Positions 43,650 through 54,830 are shown, numbered from the stretch's first letter. The stretch is 64,000 nt of DNA from Sipunculus nudus (GCA_026874595.1 CM049317.1:40448401-40512400), one strand, 5' to 3'. A program made the numbers and translations. Notes: generated by a model from the letters alone, not told the origin.

Positions 43650-45414
43650 ATGGCCTCTACCCATCGCGCTCCGAAACAATGGTGCTTAACCAGAAAGCTG
43701 GCGTCAGAACATTTTTTACACCCTGTCATTGGATGCCAACTTTGCTCCCTTTTTAGTTGAAGGATTTACGTGGCTAAAGAAGTCAAAGAGTCAGTTGTTA
43801 CGTGGACTTACCAGTGATGACAGTAGTGTGCCTACAAGTGAGAGACGTACAGCCCAACAGAAAGTCAGCATGTTGGAGCTTATGCTGGGTCAGATAGCCA
43901 ATTATTGCCCAGTTATCTCTAGAAACACAATAGTGACTCATTCTACATCACCCGACGGTATATGGGAATCAATTCGCCTATATTATGGTTTTCAACGCAC
44001 AGGTGGTCATTTTCTTGATTTCGCAGACTTCCACTTAGAGCCTGAAGAGAGACCTGAAAGGTTCTATCAGCGTCTTGTAGCCTTTATCGAAGACAGTCTA
44101 TTGAAAAAGTCCGGCAGCATCACCCATCATGGTGAATCCATTGATGAAGATGAGGAATTAACCCCGACTTTGGAAAATTTGGTCGTGCTGACTTGGTTAA
44201 GACTCATTCACCCTGATCTCCCACGTTTGGTCAAGCAACGATACGTCACGGAGCTTCGGTCGCGTACGTTGGCCTCCATTAAACCAGGGATATCGCAGGC
44301 CTTGTCTTCGCTGCTGGACGAGATCCGCACAGTTGAAGATGCAAAAGTTATGCGTACTGCGGTGTCTAGATTCCAGCAACCCCGCTCATACTCACAAAAA
44401 GCGCCTACTCCTCAGTCTCGCCCCAGCACTAGGCGCTTGGAAAAAAAATACCCGTTGTGCTCTCAGGCTGGGAGACCTGATCAGCATTTCCTAAGTGAAT
44501 GTAGATTTCTGCCTGAAAGTGACAGAAGGTACATGGTACGAGCAAGACAGGTCTCCGGATATGATGAGGAGCCAAATTGTGAGGGATTATCTCCTGATGT
44601 TGATCTAGACAGGGCACATGATTCACAAGAGGGTTGGTCACCTGAGTTTAGAGAGTTATCTACTCCTACAGCACGACGCGTTAAAGTGAAAGCGTCCCCT
44701 ATGGTGAACATGTTTCATGGTCACACACCAATAAACATAACTCTTGACTGTGGTGCCACAGGTAATATGATCAGTGGTGAAGCCGCTCGAAGGGTGGGAG
44801 CAGTTATCAAGCATTCATCCCAAATGGCAAACCAAGCTGATGGTCAGTCTCCACTTGAGGTCATCGGTGAGACTACAATGACCTTTCATAGAGAAGACAA
44901 GTCCTTCCATTTTGAGGGATTAGTAGTGAGCCAGTTAGATGTTGATATCCTTGCTGGGGTACCCTTTATGGAGCAGAATGATATCGCCGTAAGACCAGCG
45001 AAGCATCAGGTAATATTCAGTGATGGAACAGTCTATGAATATGCTCAAAGGTCCGGTATTAAGGAATTGCATTTCATTCAGCAGGCACAAGTATTACGCG
45101 CACCACCCGCCAACACAACCGTTTGGCCAGGAGAGTTCCTTGAAATGGACATCCCGCCCAACATTGGGTGCGACGACAAATATTTGGCTCTTGAGCCCCG
45201 CTATGACTGTGCTTCCAAGACATTTCATGGCTGTGAGCCGTGGCCATCTCCAGAGGTTGTCCGAAGTGTGGGTCACAAACTTCGCATTCCAAACCTAACT
45301 GGGGCACCCATACTTGTGAGAAAAAATGATCATGTGTGCCAAGTGCGGGCTTTGTCTGTGGACCTTGCCAGCGATACAGATGAAAGGCCTTATGAGGCCC
45401 CTGACGCTCTATAG
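43650..45414 (+). pseudogene. Gypsy-2 gag-protease
   Basis: The likely start is ATG 43650 (MASTHRAPKQW). A frame change near 43690 then leads into 561 codons open to 45414. The gag part (residues ~1-230 of the long frame) is helical, with FLVEGFTWLKKSKSQ near its start and a degenerate zinc-binding motif later (CSQAGRPDQHFLSEC). The protease motif is LDCGATGNMIS (about 44743-44775), with DCGA in place of the usual DTGA/DSGA, and VDILAGVPFM follows. The frame stops at TAG 45412-45414, but the same phase stays open into pol. Confidence 0.88.
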
Positions 45415-47931
45415 GCACCACACAAGCACCAGACCTCTTGCTCCAGTGACTTGTTTTCACAACATATTCAGGTTGACCCCCACAACATCTTGCCTGAAGC
45501 AATCAGGTCGGCTTTCATTGACAAACATAGAGACTTTGATTCTGTTTTTGATCCAAACATAAGGTGTTTCAATGGCGCATCCGGTCCATTTGAAGCTGTC
45601 GTGAATATGGGGCCTGTGGAGCTGCCTCAGAGGAAGGGACGGGTCCCACAGTATTCACACGATAGACTGCTAGAACTCCAGGACCAGTTTGACGCATTGG
45701 AAGCGGCGGGAGTTTTTGCAGTCCCCGAGGCAATAGGTATATTTGTTGAATATGTTAACCCCTCATTCCTAGTCAAGAAGCCTAGTGGGGGCTCACGGCT
45801 AGTCACTGCATTCGCAGATGTTGGTAGATACTGCAAGCCACAACCATCGCTTCTTCCTGATATGGATAGTACACTTCCTAATATAGGACGGTGGAAATAC
45901 ATAATTCTGACTGACTTGAAAAGTGCATTTTATGAAATACCACTCGTGAAACAGTCAATGAAATACTGTGGCGTTGCCACTCCTTTTCGTGGCATCAGAG
46001 TGTACCGCAGATGTGCAATGGGGATGCCCGGTTCGGAGACCGCACTGGAGGAACTTATGTGCCGTGTCCTAGGCGACCTTCTGGTGGAAGGGGTAGTTGC
46101 TAAGATTGCAGACGACATGTATATCGGTGGCGACACCCCATCCGATCTCTTGAATAACTGGAGTCGAGTCTTGGCTGCATTAGCCTCGAACAATCTGACA
46201 CTTTCTCCGTCGAAGACAGTTATTGCGCCTCAATCTGCGATTATTCTTGGCTGGATCTGGCAACAGGGAAATATATCAGCTAGCCTGCACCGCCTTGCCA
46301 CACTCTCCACATGCTCTATACCCGGGACAGTTAAGGGTCTTCGCTCGTTTATTGGGGCATACAAAGAGCTTGCAAGGGTATTACCACAGTGCGCACAGTG
46401 GTTAGCCCCGTTAGAGGACGCCATAGCAGGTATGGAATCTAAAGAACAAATATTGTGGTCTGATGAGCTTAGGTCTAGTTTTACTAAGGCACAGAGGGCC
46501 TTGTTGCGGAGCGCATCAATTGCTTTGCCTCATCCGGATGACCAGCTCTGGGTAGTTACCGACGCTGCTACCCATCCCAGGGGCATAGGAGCTACTTTGT
46601 ACATCACGCGCAATGGCAAACCACGAGTGGCAGGCCATTTCAGTGCTAAGTTACGCAAGCACCAAGTCACCTGGCTGCCTTGCGAGCTCGAGGCACTTGG
46701 CATAGCAGCGGCCATCAAGCACTTCAGTCCTTACATTATCCAGTCAAGGCATAAAACGTGCGTTCTCACTGACAGTAAGCCATGTGTTGAAGCGTTCAGT
46801 AAGCTCTGCCGCGGTGAGTTTTCGAGCAGCCCTCGTGTTTTGACATTTTTGTCTACAGCCAGCCGTTATCAGGTTTCCATCCGACACTTATCAGGAACTG
46901 CCAACATCCCCTCTGATTTTGCCAGCAGAAATGCGCCAGAGTGTCAAGAAGAAAAATGCCAAATATGCGGTTTTGTGTGTGAGCTAGAGGAGTCAGTTGT
47001 TCGTAAAGTGACATGTGATGATGTTATGAACAACGTCGCTAAGCTCCCTTTTACAAATAGAAAGACCTGGGCTAATATACAGGTGGAGTGTGCTGATCTT
47101 AGACGAGTTCACGCCCATTTAGTTCAAGGCACTAGGCCTTCTAAAAAACTCACTCACCAGAGTGACGTCAAAAGATATCTGCGTGTCGCCACTATTGCAA
47201 AGGATGGCCTGCTGGTAGTCGTTCAGCATGAGCCTTTAGGCCCTACGCGTGAACATATTATAGTCCCAAGGGCAGTCTTAGATGGCCTAGCTATGGCCTT
47301 ACATAACAGGCTTGACCATCCTTCCTCCAACCAATTGAAAGTGATGATGCAGAGATACTTTTATGCCTTAGATCTCGAGAAGTCTGTACGCGCCACGTCA
47401 CAGAGTTGCCACCAGTGTGCCGTGTTGCAGTTGGCACCTAAGGCCAGAGTAGAGCAGAGTACAAATGACCCTCCAGCTGCTGTGGGCGTATCACTTGCCG
47501 CAGATGTGATGCGTCGGTCCAGACAGTTTATTCTGGTTGTGCGTGAGTGCGTTACCTCGTTTACAAATGCTTGCATTCTCCAGGATGAACGTGGGAATAC
47601 GCTACGAGATGCCATTATCCAGCTTTGTGTCGGTATGATTCCACTTGATGGTCCATATGCCACCATTCGCACTGACCCAGGTCCGGGGTTCCAGGCAATC
47701 CAACGCGACAAGCTCTTAGAAAAACACCATTTGTGTATTGCGCTAGGCCGAACAAAAAACAGTAATAAGAACCCTGTTGACGAGAAAGCTATCGAGGAGC
47801 TCGAAGTGGAATTGTTACGAGAGGACCCGTCTGGCGGACCAGTCTCGTCCATGACCTTAGCTATAGCCACCTCACGTCTCAATTCCAGAATCAGGGCCCG
47901 TGGTCTATCGGCGCGAGGGATGTTCACCTAA
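45415..47931 (+). CDS. Gypsy-2 pol: reverse transcriptase, RNase H, integrase
   Basis: An uninterrupted 826-codon frame (first Met at 45451). The reverse transcriptase has VNPSFLVKKPSGGSRLV, the catalytic aspartate in ILTDLKSAFYEIP and the box KIADDMYIGG. RNase H has VVTDAATHPRGIGATL and CVLTDSKPCVEAF, followed by LSGTANIPSDFASRN. Integrase has an HHCC zinc region (LHNRLDHPSSNQL, CHQCAVL) and a DDE core (D in AADVMRRS, D in IRTDPGPGFQ, E in DEKAIEEL). All catalytic acids are present. The TAA at 47929-47931 is probably not the natural end, because a related tail continues in the same frame (RDMFTNAQLPFTDQDV). Confidence 0.93.
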   Translation, partial: APHKHQTSCSSDLFSQHIQVDPHNILPEAIRSAFIDKHRDFDSVFDPNIRCFNGASGPFEAVVNMGPVELPQRKGRVPQYSHDRLLELQDQFDALEAAGVFAVPEAIGIFVEYVNPSFLVKKPSGGSRLVTAFADVGRYCKPQPSLLPDMDSTLPNIGRWKYIILTDLKSAFYEIPLVKQSMKYCGVATPFRGIRVYRRCAMGMPGSETALEELMCRVLGDLLVEGVVAKIADDMYIGGDTPSDLLNNWSRVLAALASNNLTLSPSKTVIAPQSAIILGWIWQQGNISASLHRLATLSTCSIPGTVKGLRSFIGAYKELARVLPQCAQWLAPLEDAIAGMESKEQILWSDELRSSFTKAQRALLRSASIALPHPDDQLWVVTDAATHPRGIGATLYITRNGKPRVAGHFSAKLRKHQVTWLPCELEALGIAAAIKHFSPYIIQSRHKTCVLTDSKPCVEAFSKLCRGEFSSSPRVLTFLSTASRYQVSIRHLSGTANIPSDFASRNAPECQEEKCQICGFVCELEESVVRKVTCDDVMNNVAKLPFTNRKTWANIQVECADLRRVHAHLVQGTRPSKKLTHQSDVKRYLRVATIAKDGLLVVVQHEPLGPTREHIIVPRAVLDGLAMALHNRLDHPSSNQLKVMMQRYFYALDLEKSVRATSQSCHQCAVLQLAPKARVEQSTNDPPAAVGVSLAADVMRRSRQFILVVRECVTSFTNACILQDERGNTLRDAIIQLCVGMIPLDGPYATIRTDPGPGFQAIQRDKLLEKHHLCIALGRTKNSNKNPVDEKAIEELEVELLREDPSGGPVSSMTLAIATSRLNSRIRARGLSARGMFT

Positions 47932-48617
47932 CGAGATATGTTTACCAATGCGCAGCTTCCTTTCACCGACCAGGATGTCATACTAGCACAACATCAGCTC
48001 CGTTCCGGTAACTGGCCCACAGTGAACGAAGCAAGGCTCCCCTTGCTAGTTATAGACATGAGTCAGACGCCAAGATTGGGGATTTAGTTTACTTACATGG
48101 TGACAGGAATAAATCGAAAGCTAGGGATCGCTACTTGCTTACCAGCATTGACGGGCCATGGTGCAATATACAAAAGTTTACAGGGTCACAGCTGCGCAAT
48201 ATGTCTTACCGCGTAAAGCGTACCGAGTGCTTTACAGTTCCCACCACATCCTCCGAGTGTACGTCAAATTTGCGGTCGTACTCTGTCGATGACTCTGTTG
48301 AGGAGGACCTGATGGTCCCATTGTTATCTCCTCATTTGTCAGCCGACACGGAACCCACTATCTCTATGGCTCAGCCCGGTAGTTTACCTGTACCTCAGGA
48401 CGTTGCTGCTCTACCTCCATAGAACCCGCCTAATATTCCAGTTGAGCTGTCTATGCCCAGCGATGCAACTGCCCCGTCTGTGCTTCATCCTAGTGTCAGC
48501 TCTGCTTCAACAGACCTACAGCTGGAGTGCTGTGACACGCCGCAGGGAGAGGAACCCAGACGATCAGACAGAAAACGAACTCTTAATGTTCCACTTAAGG
48601 ACTATGTGCTGACGTAG
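47932..48617 (+). pseudogene. Gypsy-2 pol C-terminal tail
   Basis: After TAA 47929-47931 the frame continues for about 35 codons. A frameshift near 48050 leads to the frame of 48110-48422, which has a hydrophilic region (VYLHGDRNKSKARDRYLL) like the DNA-binding GPY/F-type tail of Gypsy integrases. TAG 48420-48422 interrupts it. It ends at 48615-48617 with RRSDRKRTLNVPLKDYVLT, a basic tail common to Gypsy polyproteins. Confidence 0.8.
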
Positions 48618-49019
48618 GGTTATTTTCTAGTTATTTTACATTGCTGTTTTTGTTTCGTTGTTGGTGTCGGCCATATGATGTTATAGTCGTCCCTTTTCTC
48701 AGGTGCAAACTATCTCCATGATTCTGTATTTGACCTACACCTATATTTTATAGTAGTTCCATCATGTGTGATTCTACGTAAGTAGCTAGTGCATGCATCA
48801 TATGTAGGCTTTACTGCTAGTAACTCTGTATGACACTTTCGTGTATGATTTTCTGGATCTTATATGGTCGTAATTGCATTTCCCCTTAAGTTAGGTTGTA
48901 GTTTCCATATACAATTGTTCCATTGTTCAGATACCCTCAGAATACGCCATTTCTATAAGGGCGTTGCTTTCTTGTTTTGTTCTCGTTTATACGTAAACAA
49001 TTATATAACTGAATGAGGC

Positions 49020-49039
49020 AAAGGGGAAAGAAAGAAGGA
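49020..49039 (+). other. Gypsy-2 polypurine tract
   Basis: aaaggggaaagaaagaagga lies directly before the 3' LTR. This fixes the LTR start at 49040. Confidence 0.8.
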
Positions 49040-49308
49040 TAGCGCCAATATGGCATAGATTGGGTGGTGTATTTACGGCTTACCGTAAAGTATGGAAATC
49101 CCTCTACATTGATGATTGGCCAATAGGACTCCAGCATGCACCAAGGGTTGGGGTTTAAGGTTAGTATTTGTTTTGACCGGCATCGATGCTGCATGTTCCG
49201 AGTCTATAGTGTGAAGGTTTCACTGGAATAAACGGATATTTCCAGGTGATCTGTATTTGTGAATATTTCCTACAGACTGTCCGTTGACCCTTTCATCTCA
49301 TACTGACG
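49040..49308 (+). repeat. Gypsy-2 3' LTR
   Basis: 269 bp, about seven substitutions from the 5' LTR. It is followed at 49309-49340 by tggtggcagcggttttcatt and the next 12 internal bases (actgttgaggt-type), which belong after a 5' LTR, not a 3' LTR. Confidence 0.88.
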
Positions 49309-49338
49309 TGGTGGCAGCGGTTTTCATTTACTGTTGAG

Positions 49339-50300
49339 GTAGGTCAACATAGGAAGTGCCACCTACAGGCCAAAATCAAATAGCAGTCACTTGAATAAAA
49401 TTCCTGTGAAATATTTCATTGAAGGCTGCTGTCATATTGTGAGTAAGGAACAAGTCTATTGTAAGACTGAACAAGTCCATTATAAGATGGAACCAGTCTA
49501 TACTGTAGAGGAACAGGAAGTGTGCCCAGGGCATGGAGATTTAAAGCACATGGTGTTCAATCACGAGTCTTATTGTTATCTATGTTCTATGTGCGCATGC
49601 AGGGGCCATCGGACATTACAGCTGCAGCATTTCCTATGTTGCAATTGACAAAATTTCAACTTCTGTAAAGACACCATCTTGAAAATAATTTGCCTGAATT
49701 TATACTCATTTTATTCTCCTTCCTTTAAGGAATTGTTTAATTTGATATGAAAGCCAAAATATTAATACTTTATGACATAACTTGGAAAAAGCAGAAAAGA
49801 CCATTACAGTCTACAGAAAGTAGGTCAACACAGGTGGCACCACCTGCAAGTCAAAATCAAATAGCAGTCATTTGATCAATATTCCTTGAAATTTGGTGCC
49901 GAAGGTTCCTATCGCCAATATTATAAAGAGGGCAAACTCTTAGCTTGGAGACAGCCACACTTGGATTTTATGTACATGACCACAGTTACATAAAGCCCCA
50001 AGAAGACCATTACAGCCTGCAGAAAGCATGTGAACATGGTGCTGTAGGCTGCAGCAGTTCCCTAAGATATTTGACATAATGTACAGAAATACTTCAAACC
50101 TTCCTTATACATGTCACCATCTTGAAAATGATTTAATTGAATTCATACTCAAATTATTCCCCTTCCCTTAAGGTACTGTTGACTATGATATGGAAGCCAA
50201 AATATTAATACTTTATGACTTTTATTTGAAAAAGAGGAAAAGACATTTCAGCTGCCAGAAAGTAGGTCAATGCAGGTGGCGCCACCAAAAGCTTATTATT
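49339..50300 (+). repeat. Family D tandem repeats (~450-480-bp units)
   Basis: Three units start with gtaggtcaacacaggtggca-type sequence near 49339, 49819 and 50264. They share aaaatcaaatagcagtcatt, 'accatcttgaaaat' and 'gaagccaaaatattaatact'. The palindrome appears as gtggcaccac near 49834 and as ggtggcgccacc near 50275. A Cys/His-rich open frame at 49391-49648 lies inside a unit and I consider it chance. Confidence 0.75.
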
Positions 50301-50673
50301 GCATATTCATTAGATGACAAAAAACTCATGATGTTTCCTGATGATGGCTGCAAAAACTTTTGAGACATTTAGGAACAGACAGTGGATGGTGGACTGTGGT
50401 GCACCATCACCAAAGTTCACAGAGTGAACTAAAAATGAGGTGCCCACATTCCAAGGTTAAAAAAATTATATAAAAAGCAAAGAATTAGGACCATGAAAAA
50501 GTGGCCATTTTTTGGAAGTGGTCAATATACTAAGGTGTTCCTAAGGTGAGGTTTTACCATAATATTTTGCTAAGAAATCCATATGAAATTTTAAGAATTC
50601 AAAATATAAGATAACAGTAGGTGAACAATTCTTTTCTGTGGAGAATAAATGGTTATTATTTGATATGTTACAG
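50301..50673. other. Presumed intron upstream of FAM221A-like exon
   Basis: AT-rich DNA with no repeats recognised. It ends in ttgatatgttacag, a plausible polypyrimidine-poor 3' splice site for the exon at 50674. Confidence 0.45.
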
Positions 50674-50886
50674 CCATCTGTCAGAAGTGTTCAGGCTTCA
50701 AGAGCTCTTATTCCTGTGCATGTGGCCAGAGCTACATGCAACACAACCTTATTATTGAGACCAAGGATGAAAGAGAAGCCAGAGGTCACCCCACTGGGAT
50801 GGATGTGCCGTATGCTGCCATGGGTGGAATTACTGGCTTCTCATCCCTGGCTGAAGGATACATGCGGCTTGACCCAAGTGGCAGAG
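50674..50886 (+). CDS. FAM221A: Single internal exon of a FAM221A-like gene
   Basis: The 213-bp exon is bounded by AG (50672-50673) and GT (GTCAGT at 50887) and is open in one frame starting at ATC 50676, with both introns in phase 1. It encodes CQKCSGFKSSYSCACG, then ETKDEREARGHPTGMDVPYA and AAMGGITGFSSLAEGYMRLD. I recognise these as the Cys-rich CSGF...CxCGQ motif and the highly conserved PYAAMGGLTGFSSLAEGYMRLD block of FAM221A proteins. The molecular function of that family is poorly known; the cysteine pattern suggests metal binding. I find no other exon in the window. Codon-level conservation argues against a processed copy, and the exon borders suggest a real, spliced host gene on the plus strand with its other exons outside the window or too diverged to see. 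Confidence 0.87.
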
Positions 50887-51147
50887 GTCAGTTAAATTAT
50901 CTGCAGCTAAACTATTTATATGTCTCTCATTCATTTACATTTATCTAATATTCACAATGTAGATTTGTCTGGTGAATCTGTGCATCTATTTTGGGTGAAA
51001 ATCAAACCTATCTTGTGAATGGTTTGATGAATCAAAATGAAATTTTCAATTTTTAGTTCTTGGATGCATTTATCTTGAACACAAGACTGGTGGTGCCACC
51101 TGCATTTGTTTGGCATGGGGCCCATCCATGCATCTATTTTAAGCTCA
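50887..51147 (+). other. Presumed intron after the FAM221A-like exon
   Basis: Begins with a GTCAGT donor. It contains one satellite-A-related snippet with ggtggtgccacctgcatttg near 51090. No further exon is recognised downstream. Confidence 0.45.
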
Positions 51148-52575
51148 GCTGACTCTCAGTCATCTGAGCTATAGCGATCACTCTTTGTCCATCGTCTGCC
51201 TGTCTGTCTGTTTAGAGGTACAAATTGTAACCACTGGACCTAGAATCTTTTTCACCTGACATCCAGGGAGATCCATGAAAGATCTCCTTGGAAACCTGAA
51301 ATAAGGTCACTGTTACCCATATTCTTTAGGTAATGGGGCTTTAATGTACCCCCCCCCCCCCCCCAGATAAATGGAAAATTTGATACATAAGTTCAAGTAC
51401 CTGAAGAACTAATGTATTTATCACCAGGATTCTTTGCATGGATATTGATCAAGGAGTGTTTAATCAGTTTCTGCAGACTGGTGTTGCCAACCTGTATTTT
51501 TTCAATTTTTACAATTTTTTTCTCTTTTTTGAGAACTTTAAAGATGCAGTCATCTGTTAACAGCTAGTGCACAAATCATAATGAATGGACCTAGAATCTT
51601 TCAACTTGACATGCATCCTGAAAGGTCCCTAAAAAGTCTCCAATTAACCTGAAATCAGGTCTATATTACCCATATCCTGTGGGCTATGGTGCTCCTAAGT
51701 ACCCCTCAGAATAAAACAAAATTTACTACAAAAGCCCAGTTATCTGAACAACTTATGCATTGATCACCATGATTCTTTGCATGCATATTGATCATGGAGT
51801 GTTTCATCAGTTCCTGTAGAATGGTGGCGCCACCTGATTTTTTTTTACAGATTTTTTCCTCTGTTCTTGAGACCTTTAAAGATGTGGTTTTCTTATAACA
51901 GGGCACAGATCATAATCACTTGACCTTGAATCTTCCAACTTTACTTCAAGGGAGGTCCATGAAAAGTCTCCAAAGAAACCATAAACTATAGGTCTCTGTT
52001 ACCCATATCCTCGCAGCTATAGGGTTTAGAATTAGCCGTCCCAAAATTAAGAATTTGATACAGAAGCTCAATTATCTGAACAACTAATGCATTGATCACC
52101 ATCATTCTTTGCATGCATATTTATCATGGAATGTTTCATTATTTTCTGCAGATATCCTTGAAACATGAATTGACATAACCACTGGACCTAACTTGACATC
52201 CAGGGAGGTCCATGAAAAGTCCCCTTGAAAACCTGAAATAAAGTCTCTCTTCAACCCATACCATTTGAGCTATGGGGCTCAAAAGTGTCCTCAAAATCTT
52301 CTAATTGACAACCAGGGAGATCCATAAAAAGTACTTGCAAACTTGAAATTATAGGTGTCTATAACTCATATTTTCCAACTTTTTCTGCATGTTTGCAAGA
52401 TTCCTCAGGAATGGTGAATGGATTGTCATAAAATTTGGTGTGCTTATGTGTCTTTATGAACTTAACCTAATTTGCATGAATGATGATGCCACATTATCTT
52501 AATTAGTTCCCTATGCAAGGACATATTGTCAACATGACAGTTGGCTGAGTGTCATGACCCATGGATCACTTGTTT
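51148..52575 (+). repeat. Family B element, apparently end to end
   Basis: Starts with the header agctcagctgactctcagtc (near 51151), in which agctcag and ctgagct can pair. It contains three or four ~330-bp units with the family B boxes and palindromes near 51480 and 51823. It ends with ggctgagtgtcatgacccat and a near-palindrome, tgacccatggatca, at about 52555-52568. Defined ends plus internal tandem repeats suggest a non-autonomous mobile element of about 1.4 kb. Confidence 0.7.
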
Positions 52576-53349
52576 GTGAAAATCAGACATCTCAGGAGTA
52601 GTTCGATGTATCTGCCTGAAATATGCACTTTCATAGATCGTCCATAGCTTTATCTCACACAAGACTGGTGTCTCCATCTACAGTGGTTCTTGAATGGGTC
52701 AGTCTATGCATCTGTTTCGGGTGAAAATCACACAACAAGAATATCAATACATATACAGGAAAAACCCTGAGCTGGAGACACCCTTCATTGGAAGATGCCC
52801 TAGTGTAATGGACAACACACACATTTGTCTATCCAGCAGTTGAAATTAACCCTGCTTATTGACAAACAAGTAGCCTGTATTGTTAGGGTTCATACAAATA
52901 ATTAAGTAACTACAAATATATGTATGCTCATCCTGCCACACACCTCGCCACTCAAAATGGTTTCAATCATGGAAATGAACCAGGGCATATTTTAACTCCA
53001 TTTGCTTTGATTTTGTGGTCTGTAACTTTTGAGCATCTGATTTTCAATGATTATATACAGAGTTGGACAAAATAATGATCACTTTTATGAAGTTTCTATT
53101 ATGCTGACTTTTAAAAATAGCTCTCCTGATTTTGGGCTACACGATTCTGTCAAAGGCCTCAGACCAAGGATGATAGCTAGCATATTTGCCTCTTGTCTGG
53201 CCATGAACTTATTATGGCCATAGATTACAGCTGATCAAAGATGTTAATTGTATCCCCAGACAAAGTCAGGATACTATGGTTTCATGACAGTCCCGCTGCC
53301 GCCGCCGCAGAAAAACCTTGTGAGCTGGATAACTCAAAAAATATTTCAC
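52576..53349. other. Unassigned DNA
   Basis: Contains a weak satellite-A-like phrase (gaaaatcagacatctcagga) near 52577 and otherwise single-copy AT-rich sequence. No gene recognised. Confidence 0.4.
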
Positions 53350-54830
53350 TGATCTTTTTCAAACTTTACATTTGTATAGATATAGGTAAGGGGACGAAGC
53401 CTATTTAAAATGGGGTCATGACCTGTGCTAGGAGAGTGACCTTGACCTTGAATAGGTCCATTTTTGCTGAAAATAACACAAATTCTTAAATATCTCAAGT
53501 AAGCTTGCATGAACTGGTCCAAAAATCAAGGTGACCGAAGATCTTGGATAGCCTTGTGATATACCGGAAACTGGTGGCACCACCTATTATCCTTTTCTTG
53601 TTTTTACGCCTTTTAATACCCCCATAATTGCCACTTGACAGTACTGTAAGCATGATAAGTCAAAAACTAATGGACAGATTTCTTTCATATTATTCACATG
53701 TAGAGAGATGGGTTATGGGATGAGGTCTATTTACATTTGGGTCATGACCTTTACCATGAGAGTGGCCTTGACCTTTAATGTGTCCATATTTGGTGAAAAT
53801 CACACACCTCTTATGATATATCCAGTGTTGATAGCCATATGGATTTCAAATGTGACTTATGTATGGCCCACCACTAGGGTAAGAACCCTATAGGTTCTAG
53901 GGTCATGAGGTCAAAGGTCAAGGTCAATGGACTCGCATCTTAAAAGATACTGTGGATGCATTTTAAGCCAAACTTTTATCCAAGGTCTTCCATCTTGAAT
54001 ATATAGCTCACTTGCCAATAGTGGATGATCCATATCAATTTTGGGGTCACAAGGTCAAAGGTCAAGGCCACAGGAGCCATCTGTCCAAAAATTAGTTTCT
54101 GGATGATAATTCCTGCTTTTATTGATGTATGGATTTCAAACTTGACTTGGGGGTCATGAGGTCAAAGGTCAAGGTCACAGGACACATCTTTAAAAAGATT
54201 GTGGATGCATTTTCAGCCAAACAATTCATCTCAGATCTTTCATCTTGCACATATAGTTCACCTGCCAAGAGTGGAAGACCCCTATCAATTTTGATGTCAC
54301 AAGGGCAAAGGTGAAAGTCACAGGAGCCATCTGTCCAAAAATTAGTTTCTGGATGATAATTCCTGCTTTTATTGATGTATGGATTTCAAACTTGACTTGT
54401 ATATGTCCAATTGGAAAAGCAAGACTTGAATTGATTTTGGGGTCATGAGGTCAAAGGTCAAGGTCACAGGACACATCTTTTAAAGATGTGGATGCATTTT
54501 CAGCCAAACAATATATCTCAGATCTTTCATCCTGCACATATAGTTCACCTGCAAAGAGAGGAAGAACCCTATCAATTTTGAGGTCACAAGGTCAAAGCTG
54601 AAGGTCACAGGAGCCATCTGTCCAAAAATTAGTTTCTGGATGATAATTCCAGCTTTTATTGATGTATAGATTTCAAACTTGACTTGTTTATGTCCCATTG
54701 GAAAAGCAAGACCCGAATTGATTTTGGGGTCATGAGGTCAAAGGTCAAGGTCACAGGACACATCTTTAAAAAGATCAAGGTCACAGGACCAACATCTTCA
54801 AAAAGATTGTGGATTGATAGATGGAAGAAA
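53350..54830 (+). repeat. Family E repeat rich in AGGTCA direct repeats
   Basis: Units of about 250-290 bp repeat ccaaaaattagtttctggat, gatgtatggatttcaaactt and ggggtcatgaggtcaaaggt. The phrase aggtcaaaggtcaaggtcac occurs near 53908 (variant), 54052 (variant), 54160, 54448 and 54737. A ggtggcaccacc box lies near 53574. No coding signal is conserved across units. Confidence 0.8.

Larger units (their letters stand above)
43055..49340 (+). mobile_element. Ty3/Gypsy-type retrotransposon 'Gypsy-2' with atypical 3' end
   Basis: A 6.3-kb element: 269-bp LTRs (about seven differences by eye, 2.6%), a tRNA-Leu-type primer-binding site after the 5' LTR, a gag-protease frame, a pol frame in the same phase after one TAG, a C-terminal tail and a purine tract before the 3' LTR. 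No target-site duplication is found. After the 3' LTR comes a further 32 bp identical to the internal sequence after the 5' LTR, including the primer-binding site. Confidence 0.9.

Noticed and set aside
49391-49648. Cys/His-rich 85-codon frame upstream of the FAM221A-like exon, considered as another exon
   Set aside because: It lies inside a family D repeat whose other copy (near 49990-50110) does not keep the frame, and it does not match the Cys pattern of FAM221 proteins.
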